Origin: Bacteroidetes bacterium UBA2322
GTDB lineage: Bacteria; Bacteroidota; Bacteroidia; Chitinophagales; UBA2359
Direction: 5' to 3'
Length of the DNA: 35,836 bases
Assembly (NCBI GenBank): GCA_002345145.1
Contig: DDVC01000242.1
Location: 1-35,836, forward strand
Shown here: in pieces, positions 17,276-25,195 of the stretch
How positions within the stretch are numbered: the stretch's first letter is position 1
Layout: each line of letters opens with the position of its first letter
The notes under the pieces: generated by a model
The model's database searches: none
Seen by the model: only the letters and a program-made list of their open reading frames with translations
Told to the model about the DNA's origin: nothing
Position numbers and translations under genes: made by a program

Positions 17276-20209
17276 TTACAAACTATGCGCCACCCGCAGC
17301 ATACCAAATCTGCCTATATTGGGAGTGCCTACAAAAAACGGGTTGGTATTGTTGCCTATGTTTTGAAGGGAGAGGGTGAGGTCTAATTTGGGGTAGAATG
17401 ATGGATTCCATTGTACATTGGCGTCTATATCGGTGCGGGGGTTTACCCTTCCTATGTATGCGCCGGAGTTTGCCGGAAAACCGTCTTGCCACCTAAATTG
17501 TGCGCCAAGGGTTAAACCGGTTTTGGGTAGGGCATAGTTGGCGCCCAGCCTAAACTTGTGGCGGGGTGCATTGAGGGCTATGTACCCAAACTGCGCTCCT
17601 TCTACGCGTATGGAGTCTTTGTCTATAAAGGAGTAGGAGGTACTTAGGCGCAAATTTTTTGATAAATAGAGGGCTGCCGAAAAATCGATTCCGTTTACGG
17701 TTACGGCTCCTATGTTTCGGGTGGCTATAACCATTGCCGGAGCATCGGTATTGGTGGGGCTGATGGCTCCTATGGGCAACTGCGATGCGGCATAACTCAT
17801 TATGGCTACTACTTCGTCATCGGCGCGTCCGTTTCCGTTGCCCGATAAGCCGTAAAAACTGCGGTCGGGATTATCTAAAACGGTAACTAATGCGGCATTG
17901 AGCGCCGGCGAGGGGGAGTTTTCTAAGTTGTATTGTACTATGGGCGCCAGGTAAGCAGCTAAGGCATTGGGGTCAAACATTACCAGCGGGGTTATTACGG
18001 TGGCGGGGGTTATGTAGTTGTTAAACTGGGTTTGGTAGGCATCTATGGTAAAAAACAGTTGTTTGCCTACTACGCCTTTATAACCCAGCTCGTAGGTTAC
18101 TACGCCGGCGTTTTGCATGGGTTTTATGTTTTGCAGGTTTTGCCAGTCGGAAGCCGAAAATGTGCGGTTGCTTAGGTTGAGGTCTTTTACCACATGCCCT
18201 ACATTGGCAAGGGTATCGGGCAAAATAAGTCCTACGGCAAGGTTTACCAAATTGGCAAATTGGGCTAAGGTGCTATCATTGGCAAGTTGTTGTTGTATGC
18301 CGTTAAAAATAATATCGAGTGCGCCGTTCCATGCGGTGTTGTTAATGGTTTGGTCGCCCACGTTGTAGTACTGATTATTATTGCCATAGGCGGTGGTGAA
18401 CTGGGCAAGCCGGGCATTTTCGTATAGGGGGTTGGGTGCAAAACTGTAATTAAATCCTTGTGTATTACCTATGCCGTATATGTTGATGCCGGTGGGAAGA
18501 CTACCTTGCAAAATATCAATAAATAAGGCACCGGCGCCGGGTGTTTTAAATGCCCGGTTTACCGTTGCCCTTACGGTGTGGGCGGGGTTTAACTTGTACT
18601 GCAAGGCTGCGCGGGGCGACCAAAATACTTTGTCTATAACGCTGTGATAATCAGACCTGATGGCGGCTGTAAGGCTGAGTTTGTTTCCAAGCGCTATATC
18701 CGATTGTAAATAGGCGCCGTATTCATTTATGTTGTCTTTGTTTTCAAACCTTCCGTTTATGGAGCCTTGGGTATTGGGGCGGGTAAAAAAAGCGTCTAAG
18801 CCGTAAATAAACTTAACATTGCCAAAAAGCGAAGCGCTGTGTTGAAGCTGTGCAGCCCAAAGTTTAGATTTTTCTATGGAACGGTCGCCGGTTTGGAGAA
18901 AATAACTATCGCCCGAGTTAGAGGCGTTTACGTAAAATTGTGCAAACAGGTTGCGGTATCTTAATCGGGTTTGGGTGTACCAGTAGTTCCAGTTTATGTT
19001 TTGGAGTGCGCCCAGCGGGGTCATTGAAATATCGGAAACGCGGTTTAGCCCGCCGGCAAAAATAAGTTCGGTATGGCGTTTGTATCGTATATCGTATCGG
19101 GCGTCTATGTTATAGCGTTTAATTTCTTCGTTTCGGGCGTTGTTTACATAATCGCCCCTAACGCCGGCGGCTACTGAATCGGGCGGTATTTGTTCGCCGT
19201 TTGCCCTGAGTTCTATTCTGCCCAAGGGCGATTGGATACCTTTTATAATAGTATCGGGTTCGTTGGGGTCGTTATAGCGCCAGTCGTTGCCGGTAAAATA
19301 GTTAGCCGATATTTTGTAACCCATTTTTAGGGCTTCCTTTTTTGTTTTGACCAAAGCGGCTTGTCTTACCCCCATTCCCCAAGCCATGCGGTCGGCTGCA
19401 TTTTTTGAGTCAAATCGGGGGCTTGTGGGGGTGGCTATGGGCAAGGTATCGGCAATAAAACCGCGCATTCCCACGTCAAAATGGATTCTGTTTCCCTGCT
19501 CATCAATGGGCGATTTGGTAATGAGGTGCAAAACGCCGTTCATGCTATTGGGTCCGTAAACTGCCGATGCCGGACCGCGCAGCACTTCTATTCGTTCTAT
19601 ATCGTCTTGGGCGGTTGGAATCATTTGCATGGAGTTTGCCCTAAGCGAAGGAATGCCTGTGATGCGGTTATCGGCAAGTATGAGCAGGTCGTTTGAAAAT
19701 AGGGAGTTAAACCCGCGCACCACTACGTTTGAGCCCTGTATGCCGGTTTTCATTACATCTACTCCGGCTACGTTCTGAACCAAATCGGCAGGGCTTACGG
19801 CTATTTGCGCTTTTATGGTTTTGGCTTCTATGACCGAAATAGAAGCCGGCGCATCGAGGAGTTTTTCGCGGCGGCGCGAGGCGCTAATAATTACCGGATT
19901 TAGTCCGGTTTCGGTAGGTTTGAGGGCTATATAAATGGCTATGCTACCTCCGGCAATGGCGGTTTGGTCATCGTAACCTAAAAAACTGTACTTTATTTTG
20001 CTCAGTTTAGGCACGGTAAGCTGGTAATTGCCATAAAAATCGGTGGTGGCGCCAAGGGTAGAACCCTCTACTACTACCGTTGCGCCCGATAAAGGTTCTT
20101 TGGTAAGGGCATCGGTAACTGTGCCGCTAATGGTAACGCTTTCTTGGGCAAATAACCCAATGGTAAAAAACAGCAAATATATTGCTATGGGTAGGTATTG
20201 TTTTTGCAT
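17276..20209 (-). CDS. TonB-dependent outer-membrane receptor with carboxypeptidase-regulatory-like domain
   Basis: 977 residues from the ATG at 20209. An upstream in-frame ATG at 20257 lies within the promoter and would disrupt the signal peptide MQKQYLPIAIYLLFF..LFAQ. Residues about 25-100 are the CarboxypepD_reg-like beta-sandwich (ISGTVTDALTKEPLSGATV). The plug follows at about 115-230 (NVVVRGFNSLFSNDLLIL, then VLRGPASAVYGPNSMNGVLHLITK). The rest is a long beta-barrel ending in RVAHSL. Receptors of this type take up siderophores, vitamins or oligomers using energy from TonB-ExbBD. No SusD partner lies beside it, so a glycan-uptake (Sus-like) role is not indicated. The adjacent secreted hydrolase, same strand and 245 bp away, might feed it, but this is inference. 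Confidence 0.93.
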   Translation of the reverse strand: MQKQYLPIAIYLLFFTIGLFAQESVTISGTVTDALTKEPLSGATVVVEGSTLGATTDFYGNYQLTVPKLSKIKYSFLGYDDQTAIAGGSIAIYIALKPTETGLNPVIISASRRREKLLDAPASISVIEAKTIKAQIAVSPADLVQNVAGVDVMKTGIQGSNVVVRGFNSLFSNDLLILADNRITGIPSLRANSMQMIPTAQDDIERIEVLRGPASAVYGPNSMNGVLHLITKSPIDEQGNRIHFDVGMRGFIADTLPIATPTSPRFDSKNAADRMAWGMGVRQAALVKTKKEALKMGYKISANYFTGNDWRYNDPNEPDTIIKGIQSPLGRIELRANGEQIPPDSVAAGVRGDYVNNARNEEIKRYNIDARYDIRYKRHTELIFAGGLNRVSDISMTPLGALQNINWNYWYTQTRLRYRNLFAQFYVNASNSGDSYFLQTGDRSIEKSKLWAAQLQHSASLFGNVKFIYGLDAFFTRPNTQGSINGRFENKDNINEYGAYLQSDIALGNKLSLTAAIRSDYHSVIDKVFWSPRAALQYKLNPAHTVRATVNRAFKTPGAGALFIDILQGSLPTGINIYGIGNTQGFNYSFAPNPLYENARLAQFTTAYGNNNQYYNVGDQTINNTAWNGALDIIFNGIQQQLANDSTLAQFANLVNLAVGLILPDTLANVGHVVKDLNLSNRTFSASDWQNLQNIKPMQNAGVVTYELGYKGVVGKQLFFTIDAYQTQFNNYITPATVITPLVMFDPNALAAYLAPIVQYNLENSPSPALNAALVTVLDNPDRSFYGLSGNGNGRADDEVVAIMSYAASQLPIGAISPTNTDAPAMVIATRNIGAVTVNGIDFSAALYLSKNLRLSTSYSFIDKDSIRVEGAQFGYIALNAPRHKFRLGANYALPKTGLTLGAQFRWQDGFPANSGAYIGRVNPRTDIDANVQWNPSFYPKLDLTLSLQNIGNNTNPFFVGTPNIGRFGMLRVAHSL

Positions 20210-20254
20210 GGCAGGCGGGGTTTTTTGGTTTAGGAGTTGCCCATTACAAGTGGG

Positions 20255-20286
20255 CAAAGATACGCCTTTTGCCTTTATGCACGCAA
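20255..20286 (-). promoter_or_regulatory. Bacteroidota-type promoter of the TonB-dependent receptor
   Basis: On the minus strand, TTG (20286-20284), a 21-base gap, then TATCTTTG (20262-20255), about 46 bases before the chosen ATG. Confidence 0.6.
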
Positions 20287-20382
20287 AACAACGCCGCTAC
20301 ATTTTTATTTGTGCCAATGGGGTGGAGTCAGTAAAGGGGCAGGAATGGTGGGGAAAGCAATGGGGAAATTTATGAATTTTGC

Positions 20383-20390
20383 TACCTTTG
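20383..20390 (+). promoter_or_regulatory. -7 element TACCTTTG of the mntA-hepT operon
   Basis: An exact TAnnTTTG match 62 bases upstream of the mntA start. The -33 region is not obvious. Confidence 0.5.
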
Positions 20391-20452
20391 TATGAAATTG
20401 TTGGGGGGAGAGAAGTGGGGCGATGTAAATAAACCTGATAAAACTTAAAATT

Positions 20453-20749
20453 ATGCTCACCAAACAAATTATTACACAACGTATAGCCCAAAACAAGGAC
20501 AAACTAACCAATTTTGGTATTGATTATATTGGGCTTTTTGGTTCTTATGCCCGAGAAGAACAACAAGCCAACAGCGACCTTGATATTTTTATTTCTTTTA
20601 AAGAAGGGTATGAAACATTTAATAATTTTATGGACTTATCGTTTTTCCTCGAAGCGCTGTTTAAAGAGGTGAAGGTAGAAATTGTAACTAAAAACGGATT
20701 GAGCCCCTACATAGGACCTAAGATATTGAAGGAGGTGGAGTATGTATAA
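20453..20749 (+). CDS. mntA: MntA-like minimal nucleotidyltransferase (antitoxin)
   Basis: A 98-residue protein of the MNT superfamily with the diagnostic GS-x10-D-x-D motif (G30-S31 ... D42-L-D44) in 'GLFGSYAREEQQANSDLD'. In type VII toxin-antitoxin pairs, MntA transfers AMP from ATP onto a tyrosine of the HepT toxin and so neutralises it. The gene overlaps the downstream hepT by 8 bases (ATGTATAA), indicating translational coupling. Size and gene order are typical. The functional assignment rests on motif and pairing. Confidence 0.92.
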   Translation: MLTKQIITQRIAQNKDKLTNFGIDYIGLFGSYAREEQQANSDLDIFISFKEGYETFNNFMDLSFFLEALFKEVKVEIVTKNGLSPYIGPKILKEVEYV

Positions 20750-21092
20750 GTCCCCAATTGATTATTTACAGCACATTTTGGACGAATGTAATTACATTGT
20801 TTCGGTTATTACGGAGGATAGTAGTAAAGATGACCTGTTGGCTGACGAAACATTGAAACGGGCAATAGTAAGGAGTTTGGAAATAATTGGTGAAGCCACA
20901 AAAAAAATATCCGCTGATTTTAAAGTAAGGTGGTCAGCAATTTCATGGAGAAAGATGGCAGGCATGAGAGATAAACTTGTTCATGATTATATGGGGGTAA
21001 ATTATTCAATTGTTTGGGACGTGGTTAAAAATATAATTCCTATGTTGAAAAAGCAAATTGAAGAAATAATAGAAAAAGAAAATTCCCGATAG
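20742..21092 (+). CDS. hepT: HepT-like ribonuclease toxin (DUF86)
   Basis: A 116-residue, mostly helical DUF86/HepT protein. The active-site motif R-x4-H-x-Y is intact (R76, H81, Y83 in RDKLVHDYMG). Y83 is the residue that MntA would AMPylate. Members are HEPN-fold RNases that cut RNA when free. It is the second gene of the operon, starting inside the end of mntA. No other gene follows on this strand for more than 1.5 kb, so the pair is a stand-alone module. Confidence 0.92.
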   Translation: MYKSPIDYLQHILDECNYIVSVITEDSSKDDLLADETLKRAIVRSLEIIGEATKKISADFKVRWSAISWRKMAGMRDKLVHDYMGVNYSIVWDVVKNIIPMLKKQIEEIIEKENSR

Positions 21093-21141
21093 GTATCATA
21101 CAGGGCAACGCAACTATGGTAAAACGGGTAACGCTAAAAGC

Positions 21142-21175
21142 GGTAAACAGCCCCATGTTTACCATAAACAGGGGC
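21142..21175 (+). promoter_or_regulatory. Two mutually exclusive stem-loops after hepT
   Basis: GGTAAACA (21142-21149) pairs with TGTTTACC (21156-21163). The same TGTTTA together with GCCCC (21150-21161) can instead pair with TAAACAGGGGC (21165-21175) with one bulged A. No T-run follows, so it is not a standard terminator. Confidence 0.4.
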
Positions 21176-21313
21176 AGGTAAAGAGGTGAAGGCGGATTAT
21201 TTAGTTAAACTTGGGTTTATATAAAAACCTCATTCGTTTTTTGATACCTACAAAATTGCTACTGCAAGCTGCCCAAAACTAACACATAAAACCCCATACC
21301 GACAATACCTACC

Positions 21314-21940
21314 CTACCTCACCAATATAGAAACGGGGCTGCACCACTCACTTCTGCCTTGGGTGTTAAAACTACGCGCCTGCACCCATACATATTTTGC
21401 CGTTACAAGGTTTTCTATTACAGCAGCGCTGGCAGAAAAAGCGCCTGTTAATTGCCATTGCATATCAGCGCTAAACTCATCTTGCGAGTAGCGCCATTCA
21501 TAGCCATCGGCATACAAAACAGGCGTTACCTTAACCTTAACGCTGCCGCTATGGTTGCCATCGGTAAGTTTTAAGCCATAAGGCATAGCAGGCACGGGGC
21601 GTTTAACGCGCTTAGTGTTATATACCTCAAAACCGGAGCTAAGTAACTGCGCCTCATTACCCAATGCCGTACTTTCTACATACATTACCAATAAGTACAG
21701 GCATTTTTTAAGCTCTAAGCGTTCCATGTTTTTAGCGGCGGTAAGCGTTTTACCCCCATTATCAGCGGCTGCAAGGGCATTCTCAAACTTAATTTTTTGG
21801 TTGGTTAGCTCTATTAGCATGGGCGAGGGCGAAGGATAATAACTGTTTCCGGTTAATGACCTCATGATACCCTCTGTAATAGTAGGTAAGGTGGCATCAC
21901 TTACACGGTCAAAATTTTTAACAACTTTAAATTTAGACAT
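21314..21940 (-). CDS. Hypothetical protein with fibronectin type III-like C-terminus
   Basis: A 208-residue protein that I do not recognise as a named family. It has no signal peptide or membrane segment. Residues 1-115 look alpha-helical (ELTNQKIKFENALAAAD, NMERLELKKCLYLLVMYVES). Residues about 117-208 resemble a fibronectin type III domain: PAMPYGLKLTDG..., a central YADGYEWRYS, and a closing YVWVQARSFNTQGRSEWCSPVSI. Similar small proteins of unknown role seem common in Bacteroidota, from memory. It is monocistronic on the minus strand, opposite the toxin-antitoxin pair, and its upstream region carries the 161-bp inverted-repeat element. Confidence 0.75.
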   Translation of the reverse strand: MSKFKVVKNFDRVSDATLPTITEGIMRSLTGNSYYPSPSPMLIELTNQKIKFENALAAADNGGKTLTAAKNMERLELKKCLYLLVMYVESTALGNEAQLLSSGFEVYNTKRVKRPVPAMPYGLKLTDGNHSGSVKVKVTPVLYADGYEWRYSQDEFSADMQWQLTGAFSASAAVIENLVTAKYVWVQARSFNTQGRSEWCSPVSILVR

Positions 21941-21964
21941 AAGCGGTAAATTTTAGGAGTAATA

Positions 21965-22125
21965 GGTTATTAACCCACTTTTCGCACCCACGCAAATAAT
22001 TATATTTATTATGCTGTTTTTAGGAAATTAAAAATATATTCAATTTCTATAAAAATTTACTTGTACCTATAAGTCCCTGACAATCAGACATAAAATTTTT
22101 AGGTGCGGAAGGTGGGTTATTAAAC
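21965..22125. mobile_element. Possible miniature inverted-repeat element (161 bp)
   Basis: The left arm 21965-21989 (GGTTATTAACCCACTTTTCG...) and the right arm 22101-22125 (reverse complement GTTTAATAACCCACCTTCCG...) match at 20 of 25 positions. The 111-bp interior is AT-rich and non-coding. I see no target-site duplication. A regulatory stem in the leader of the 21940 gene is the alternative. Confidence 0.35.
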
Positions 22126-22147
22126 AAAGTGTTTCTTTATGTATTGA

Positions 22148-22245
22148 GTGTTTTCTTCCATAAAGCAGCATTAAAACCCACTCCAATTCAACGCATTTTC
22201 AAGCCGGTAAAGCGTGTTTTCTTCCATAAAGCAGCATTAAAACCC
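22148..22245 (-). CRISPR. CRISPR-like unit: two repeats, one spacer, no cas genes
   Basis: A 32-bp sequence is perfectly repeated at 22148-22179 and 22214-22245, a period of 66 bp. Read on the minus strand, the likely 30-nt repeat (22177-22148, 22243-22214) starts GTTTTAAT, contains TTTATGGAAG and ends AAAACAC. This leaves a unique 36-nt spacer (22178-22213). Repeat and spacer lengths and the GTTTTAAT start resemble type I/III repeats. An AT-rich, leader-like stretch lies at 22246 onward on the upstream side. No third copy and no cas gene is seen. It may be a relict or solo array, or a simple direct repeat. Confidence 0.5.
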
Positions 22246-22341
22246 CGAAAAACAAAAAAAAACAACATTTTAACAGCATAATACCGAATTATTTTTGATG
22301 ATACTTAACAGTTTTTAAAATTTTCCCGATTAGTTTACAAC

Positions 22342-22383
22342 TTACAAAAAGCATTTTTGCACAAATGCAAAGACTTTTTGTAA
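22342..22383. other. Long interrupted hairpin
   Basis: The outer stem TTACAAAAAG (22342-22351)/CTTTTTGTAA (22374-22383) encloses the inner stem GCATTT (22351-22356)/AAATGC (22363-22368) with a 6-base loop and a one-sided bulge. It may be a terminator remnant or a structured RNA. Confidence 0.4.
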
Positions 22384-22588
22384 TCTTCATAAGGCAATTT
22401 GCATTTTCCTGCATTTAAACCCGAAAATAAGGTGAAATAGTATGTTTTACCCCATTTTTGGTGGTTTTGTTACCACTTTTCACCCCATACCTTATAAAAT
22501 GGCAGTTTATAAAAGCATTTATCGGCAATATCATCTCCCTCCGCATACCCCCCCTTAACCCAAGCAAAATAAAAGTTTACCCACAGCA

Positions 22589-22617
22589 TTGTTGTACCAC
22601 AAAAACCGCTACTTTTG
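22589..22617 (+). promoter_or_regulatory. Promoter of the M1 peptidase gene
   Basis: TTG (22589-22591), an 18-base gap, then TACTTTTG (22610-22617), about 44 bases before the start codon. The gap is one base shorter than usual. Confidence 0.5.
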
Positions 22618-22660
22618 TACTTGGCTGTATTGTTTTGTAAATAATTTTGTATTTTAAGAA

Positions 22661-24658
22661 ATGAGTTCATTTTTAAGGGTTCACATAGCAGTAGTTTGTT
22701 GTTTAGCAGCCTATTTTTTTGCAGCCGGTAAATTAGCAGCCCAGCCGCAGTTTGCTCCTGCCGGCAGTTATGACCATTTTACCTGCAAAACCCAACATAG
22801 GTTTCAATCCTTGGCAGCACAAAAACAAACATCTGTAACCGATTTTGCCGCCGACCAATTTAACATCACCTATGCCCGCACCCATTGGTTTATAGACCCG
22901 GCGGTAAATTATATATCGGGCAATATAACCTATCATATTCAGCCCCTTACATCGGGGTTCGATACCGTTTGGTTAGATTTATCGTCCAATTTAACCGTTC
23001 AGTGGGTAAAGTATTACGATGAGTACATCGGTTTCAGCCAAACCTTGCCCGAAACTCTTCAAATTTTTTTACCCGATACCTTGCCCACTTTTGCCTTAGA
23101 TTCGCTCACCATTTCATACCAAGGCGCGCCGCCAAGTACCGGCTTTGGCTCCTTTGTTACCGAAACACACAACGATATTCCGGTAATGTGGACACTCTCT
23201 CAGCCCTACGGCGCCAGCGATTGGTGGGCATGTAAAGATAACCTCACCGATAAAATTGACTCCATAGACATTATAGTAACCACTCCCCAAGCCTATCGGA
23301 CAGCCTCAAACGGCATTAGGGTTTCAGAATATATTGCCAACGAACAGCGCACCGGCCACTGGAAACACCGCCACCCCATAGCCACCTATTTAGTAGCCAT
23401 TGCCATAACTAACTATGCCGAATATACCGAAACAGTACCCACCCCAACGGGCAATATCGCCATACAAAACTACGTATATCCCGAAACCATAGAAACCGCC
23501 ATGCCCCTTACCGCAGGGTTAATACCGGTAATGCAACTTTTTGACTCCCTTTTTATACCCTACCCCTACCAAAACGAAAAATATGGTCATGCACAGTTTA
23601 ACTGGGGCGGTGGCATGGAACACCAAACCATGAGTTTTGTAGGCGATTTTGGTTTTGAACTACTGGCGCACGAGTTGGCACACCAGTGGTTTGGCAATTA
23701 TGTAACCTGCGGCAGTTGGCATGATATATGGTTAAACGAAGGCTTTGCCACCTACTTATCGGGCTTATGTTACGAACACCTGTTTGATGGTTTCTATTGG
23801 ATGCCCTTTAAAACAATCCGAATCAATGCCATCACCAGTCAGCCCGATGGCTCCGTTTGGTGCCCCGATACTACCAGCGTTAGCCGTATTTTTAATGGCA
23901 GACTCAGTTATGCAAAAGGAGCTATGATTTTACATCAACTCCGCTGGATAGTGGGCGATGTTACCTTTTTTACCGTCCTCCGCAACTACCTTACCAATCC
24001 TGCCCTTGCCAATGGTTTTGCCCGTTCTGACCATTTGATTGCCCATTTTGAAAGCGTACACGAGCAAGACCTACATTGGTATTTTGACGATTGGCTCTAT
24101 GGCGAGGGGTTTCCTGCCTATCAAATAAACTGGGCACAATCGGGCATACAAACGCCCCCCAATACCAATGAGCTAACCATAACCGTTTCCCAAAACCCCT
24201 CGCACCCATCGGTCAGTTTTTTTGAACTTCCCCTGCCGTTTAAGGCAATAGGCGCAAACGGCGAAGCCCATGAATTCTCTTTCTTTAACGCCTTTAATAA
24301 CCAAACCCACACAGAAACACTCAACTTTGAAGTAACAGAGCTCCAATTTGACCCCCATAAATGGCTCATTACCAACAACAACATCATTACCGCACTCCCC
24401 CCGCCCCTGCCCAGCAATATAACCGGCAGCATACAAATATACCCTAATCCGGCGCTTCAAACCCTATCCGTAAAATCTACCCTTTTACCCATTCAAAGCC
24501 TTGAGCTATACAACCTTAGCGGGCAACAAATGTTGCAAATAAACAACCTGCACACACAGCAGCACACCCTAAACCTCAGCCAACTTACATCGGGCATGTA
24601 TGTGCTTAAAGTATTCACCCCACAAGGCGTAAGTGTTCAATCGGTGGTTAGGTATTAA
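22661..24658 (+). CDS. M1 family metallopeptidase with T9SS type A sorting domain
   Basis: A 665-residue secreted aminopeptidase-like enzyme. A signal peptide ends near LAAQ (residue 28). The beta-sandwich domain of M1 enzymes spans about 65-250. The exopeptidase substrate motif appears as GGGMEHQ (316-322) rather than the classical GxMEN, and the zinc site is H337-E338-L-A-H341 with the third ligand E360 (NEGFATY). A C-terminal T9SS sorting domain covers about 590-665 (IYPNPALQTLSV..YNLSGQQML..LTSGMYVLKV). It should remove N-terminal residues from peptides outside the cell. It may supply amino acids or peptides for uptake, with an OppC-type permease nearby on the other strand, though no operon links them. 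Confidence 0.95.
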   Translation: MSSFLRVHIAVVCCLAAYFFAAGKLAAQPQFAPAGSYDHFTCKTQHRFQSLAAQKQTSVTDFAADQFNITYARTHWFIDPAVNYISGNITYHIQPLTSGFDTVWLDLSSNLTVQWVKYYDEYIGFSQTLPETLQIFLPDTLPTFALDSLTISYQGAPPSTGFGSFVTETHNDIPVMWTLSQPYGASDWWACKDNLTDKIDSIDIIVTTPQAYRTASNGIRVSEYIANEQRTGHWKHRHPIATYLVAIAITNYAEYTETVPTPTGNIAIQNYVYPETIETAMPLTAGLIPVMQLFDSLFIPYPYQNEKYGHAQFNWGGGMEHQTMSFVGDFGFELLAHELAHQWFGNYVTCGSWHDIWLNEGFATYLSGLCYEHLFDGFYWMPFKTIRINAITSQPDGSVWCPDTTSVSRIFNGRLSYAKGAMILHQLRWIVGDVTFFTVLRNYLTNPALANGFARSDHLIAHFESVHEQDLHWYFDDWLYGEGFPAYQINWAQSGIQTPPNTNELTITVSQNPSHPSVSFFELPLPFKAIGANGEAHEFSFFNAFNNQTHTETLNFEVTELQFDPHKWLITNNNIITALPPPLPSNITGSIQIYPNPALQTLSVKSTLLPIQSLELYNLSGQQMLQINNLHTQQHTLNLSQLTSGMYVLKVFTPQGVSVQSVVRY

Positions 24659-24744
24659 AAATAAATCCGTATAGCTAATTCAACCGCCAACCCTTTTAGC
24701 CGGCGGCAATCAAATTTGTTTGCATAAAACACACCCTACAATTT

Positions 24745-25128
24745 ATGAACAACCAATTACCCCACGAGGCGCTCCAGCAAATAAGCAAAGACCTAAGTTT
24801 GCCCGATGAACAATTGCCCCAACACACCCAAAATGCAGAGCAGTTTAGGGCATGGTTAGCAAAACAAATTGCCTACCAAATGGAAACCGACATGGAAGGT
24901 TTTTTGCAAGCCCTTTACCGTTTAGACATTTCAGAAAAAAAAGCCATGCTCGCCCTTTCCAATCAAACCGAACTGCCCCCTGCTTTGGCGCTGGCAGATT
25001 TGGTGATAGAGCGCGAAATTCAAAAAATAAATACCCGAAACTGGTACAAACAACAAATGCAACAACAGCCCCCACCACCCGATGATGAAAACAACCCCGA
25101 TATGCTAATTGCCGATACTTGGGATTAA
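24745..25128 (+). CDS. Small hypothetical protein
   Basis: A 127-residue soluble protein, 86 bp after the M1 peptidase and possibly co-transcribed. Residues 1-105 appear helical (AEQFRAWLAKQIAYQMETDMEGFLQALYRLDISEKKAM), followed by a Q/P-rich tail (MQQQPPPPDDENN). There is no signal peptide or known catalytic motif. It resembles small conserved Bacteroidota proteins of unknown function. Codon use matches its neighbours, which supports a real gene. Confidence 0.75.
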   Translation: MNNQLPHEALQQISKDLSLPDEQLPQHTQNAEQFRAWLAKQIAYQMETDMEGFLQALYRLDISEKKAMLALSNQTELPPALALADLVIEREIQKINTRNWYKQQMQQQPPPPDDENNPDMLIADTWD

Positions 25129-25195
25129 CCATAACCCCTACCCCACCCTACCTAAAAAATGCAACTTTATTGCACAGCATACCATATGCCATTTC

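Larger units (their letters stand above)
22246..22660. other. AT-rich 415-bp intergenic region
   Basis: No coding frame is convincing. It contains a strong hairpin (22342-22383) and the promoter of the M1 peptidase. Its left part could be the leader of the CRISPR-like unit. Confidence 0.5.

Noticed and set aside
17276..20209. SusC-type glycan-uptake locus
   Set aside because: No susD gene or glycoside hydrolases are next to either TonB-dependent receptor.
20297..20511. Small minus-strand frames of 64-68 residues upstream of mntA
   Set aside because: They overlap the promoter and start of mntA and have no recognisable features.
20453..22245. A defence island made of mntA/hepT, the hypothetical gene and the CRISPR-like unit
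   Set aside because: The elements are on different strands, separated by ordinary spacing and without cas or restriction genes, so co-function is not supported.
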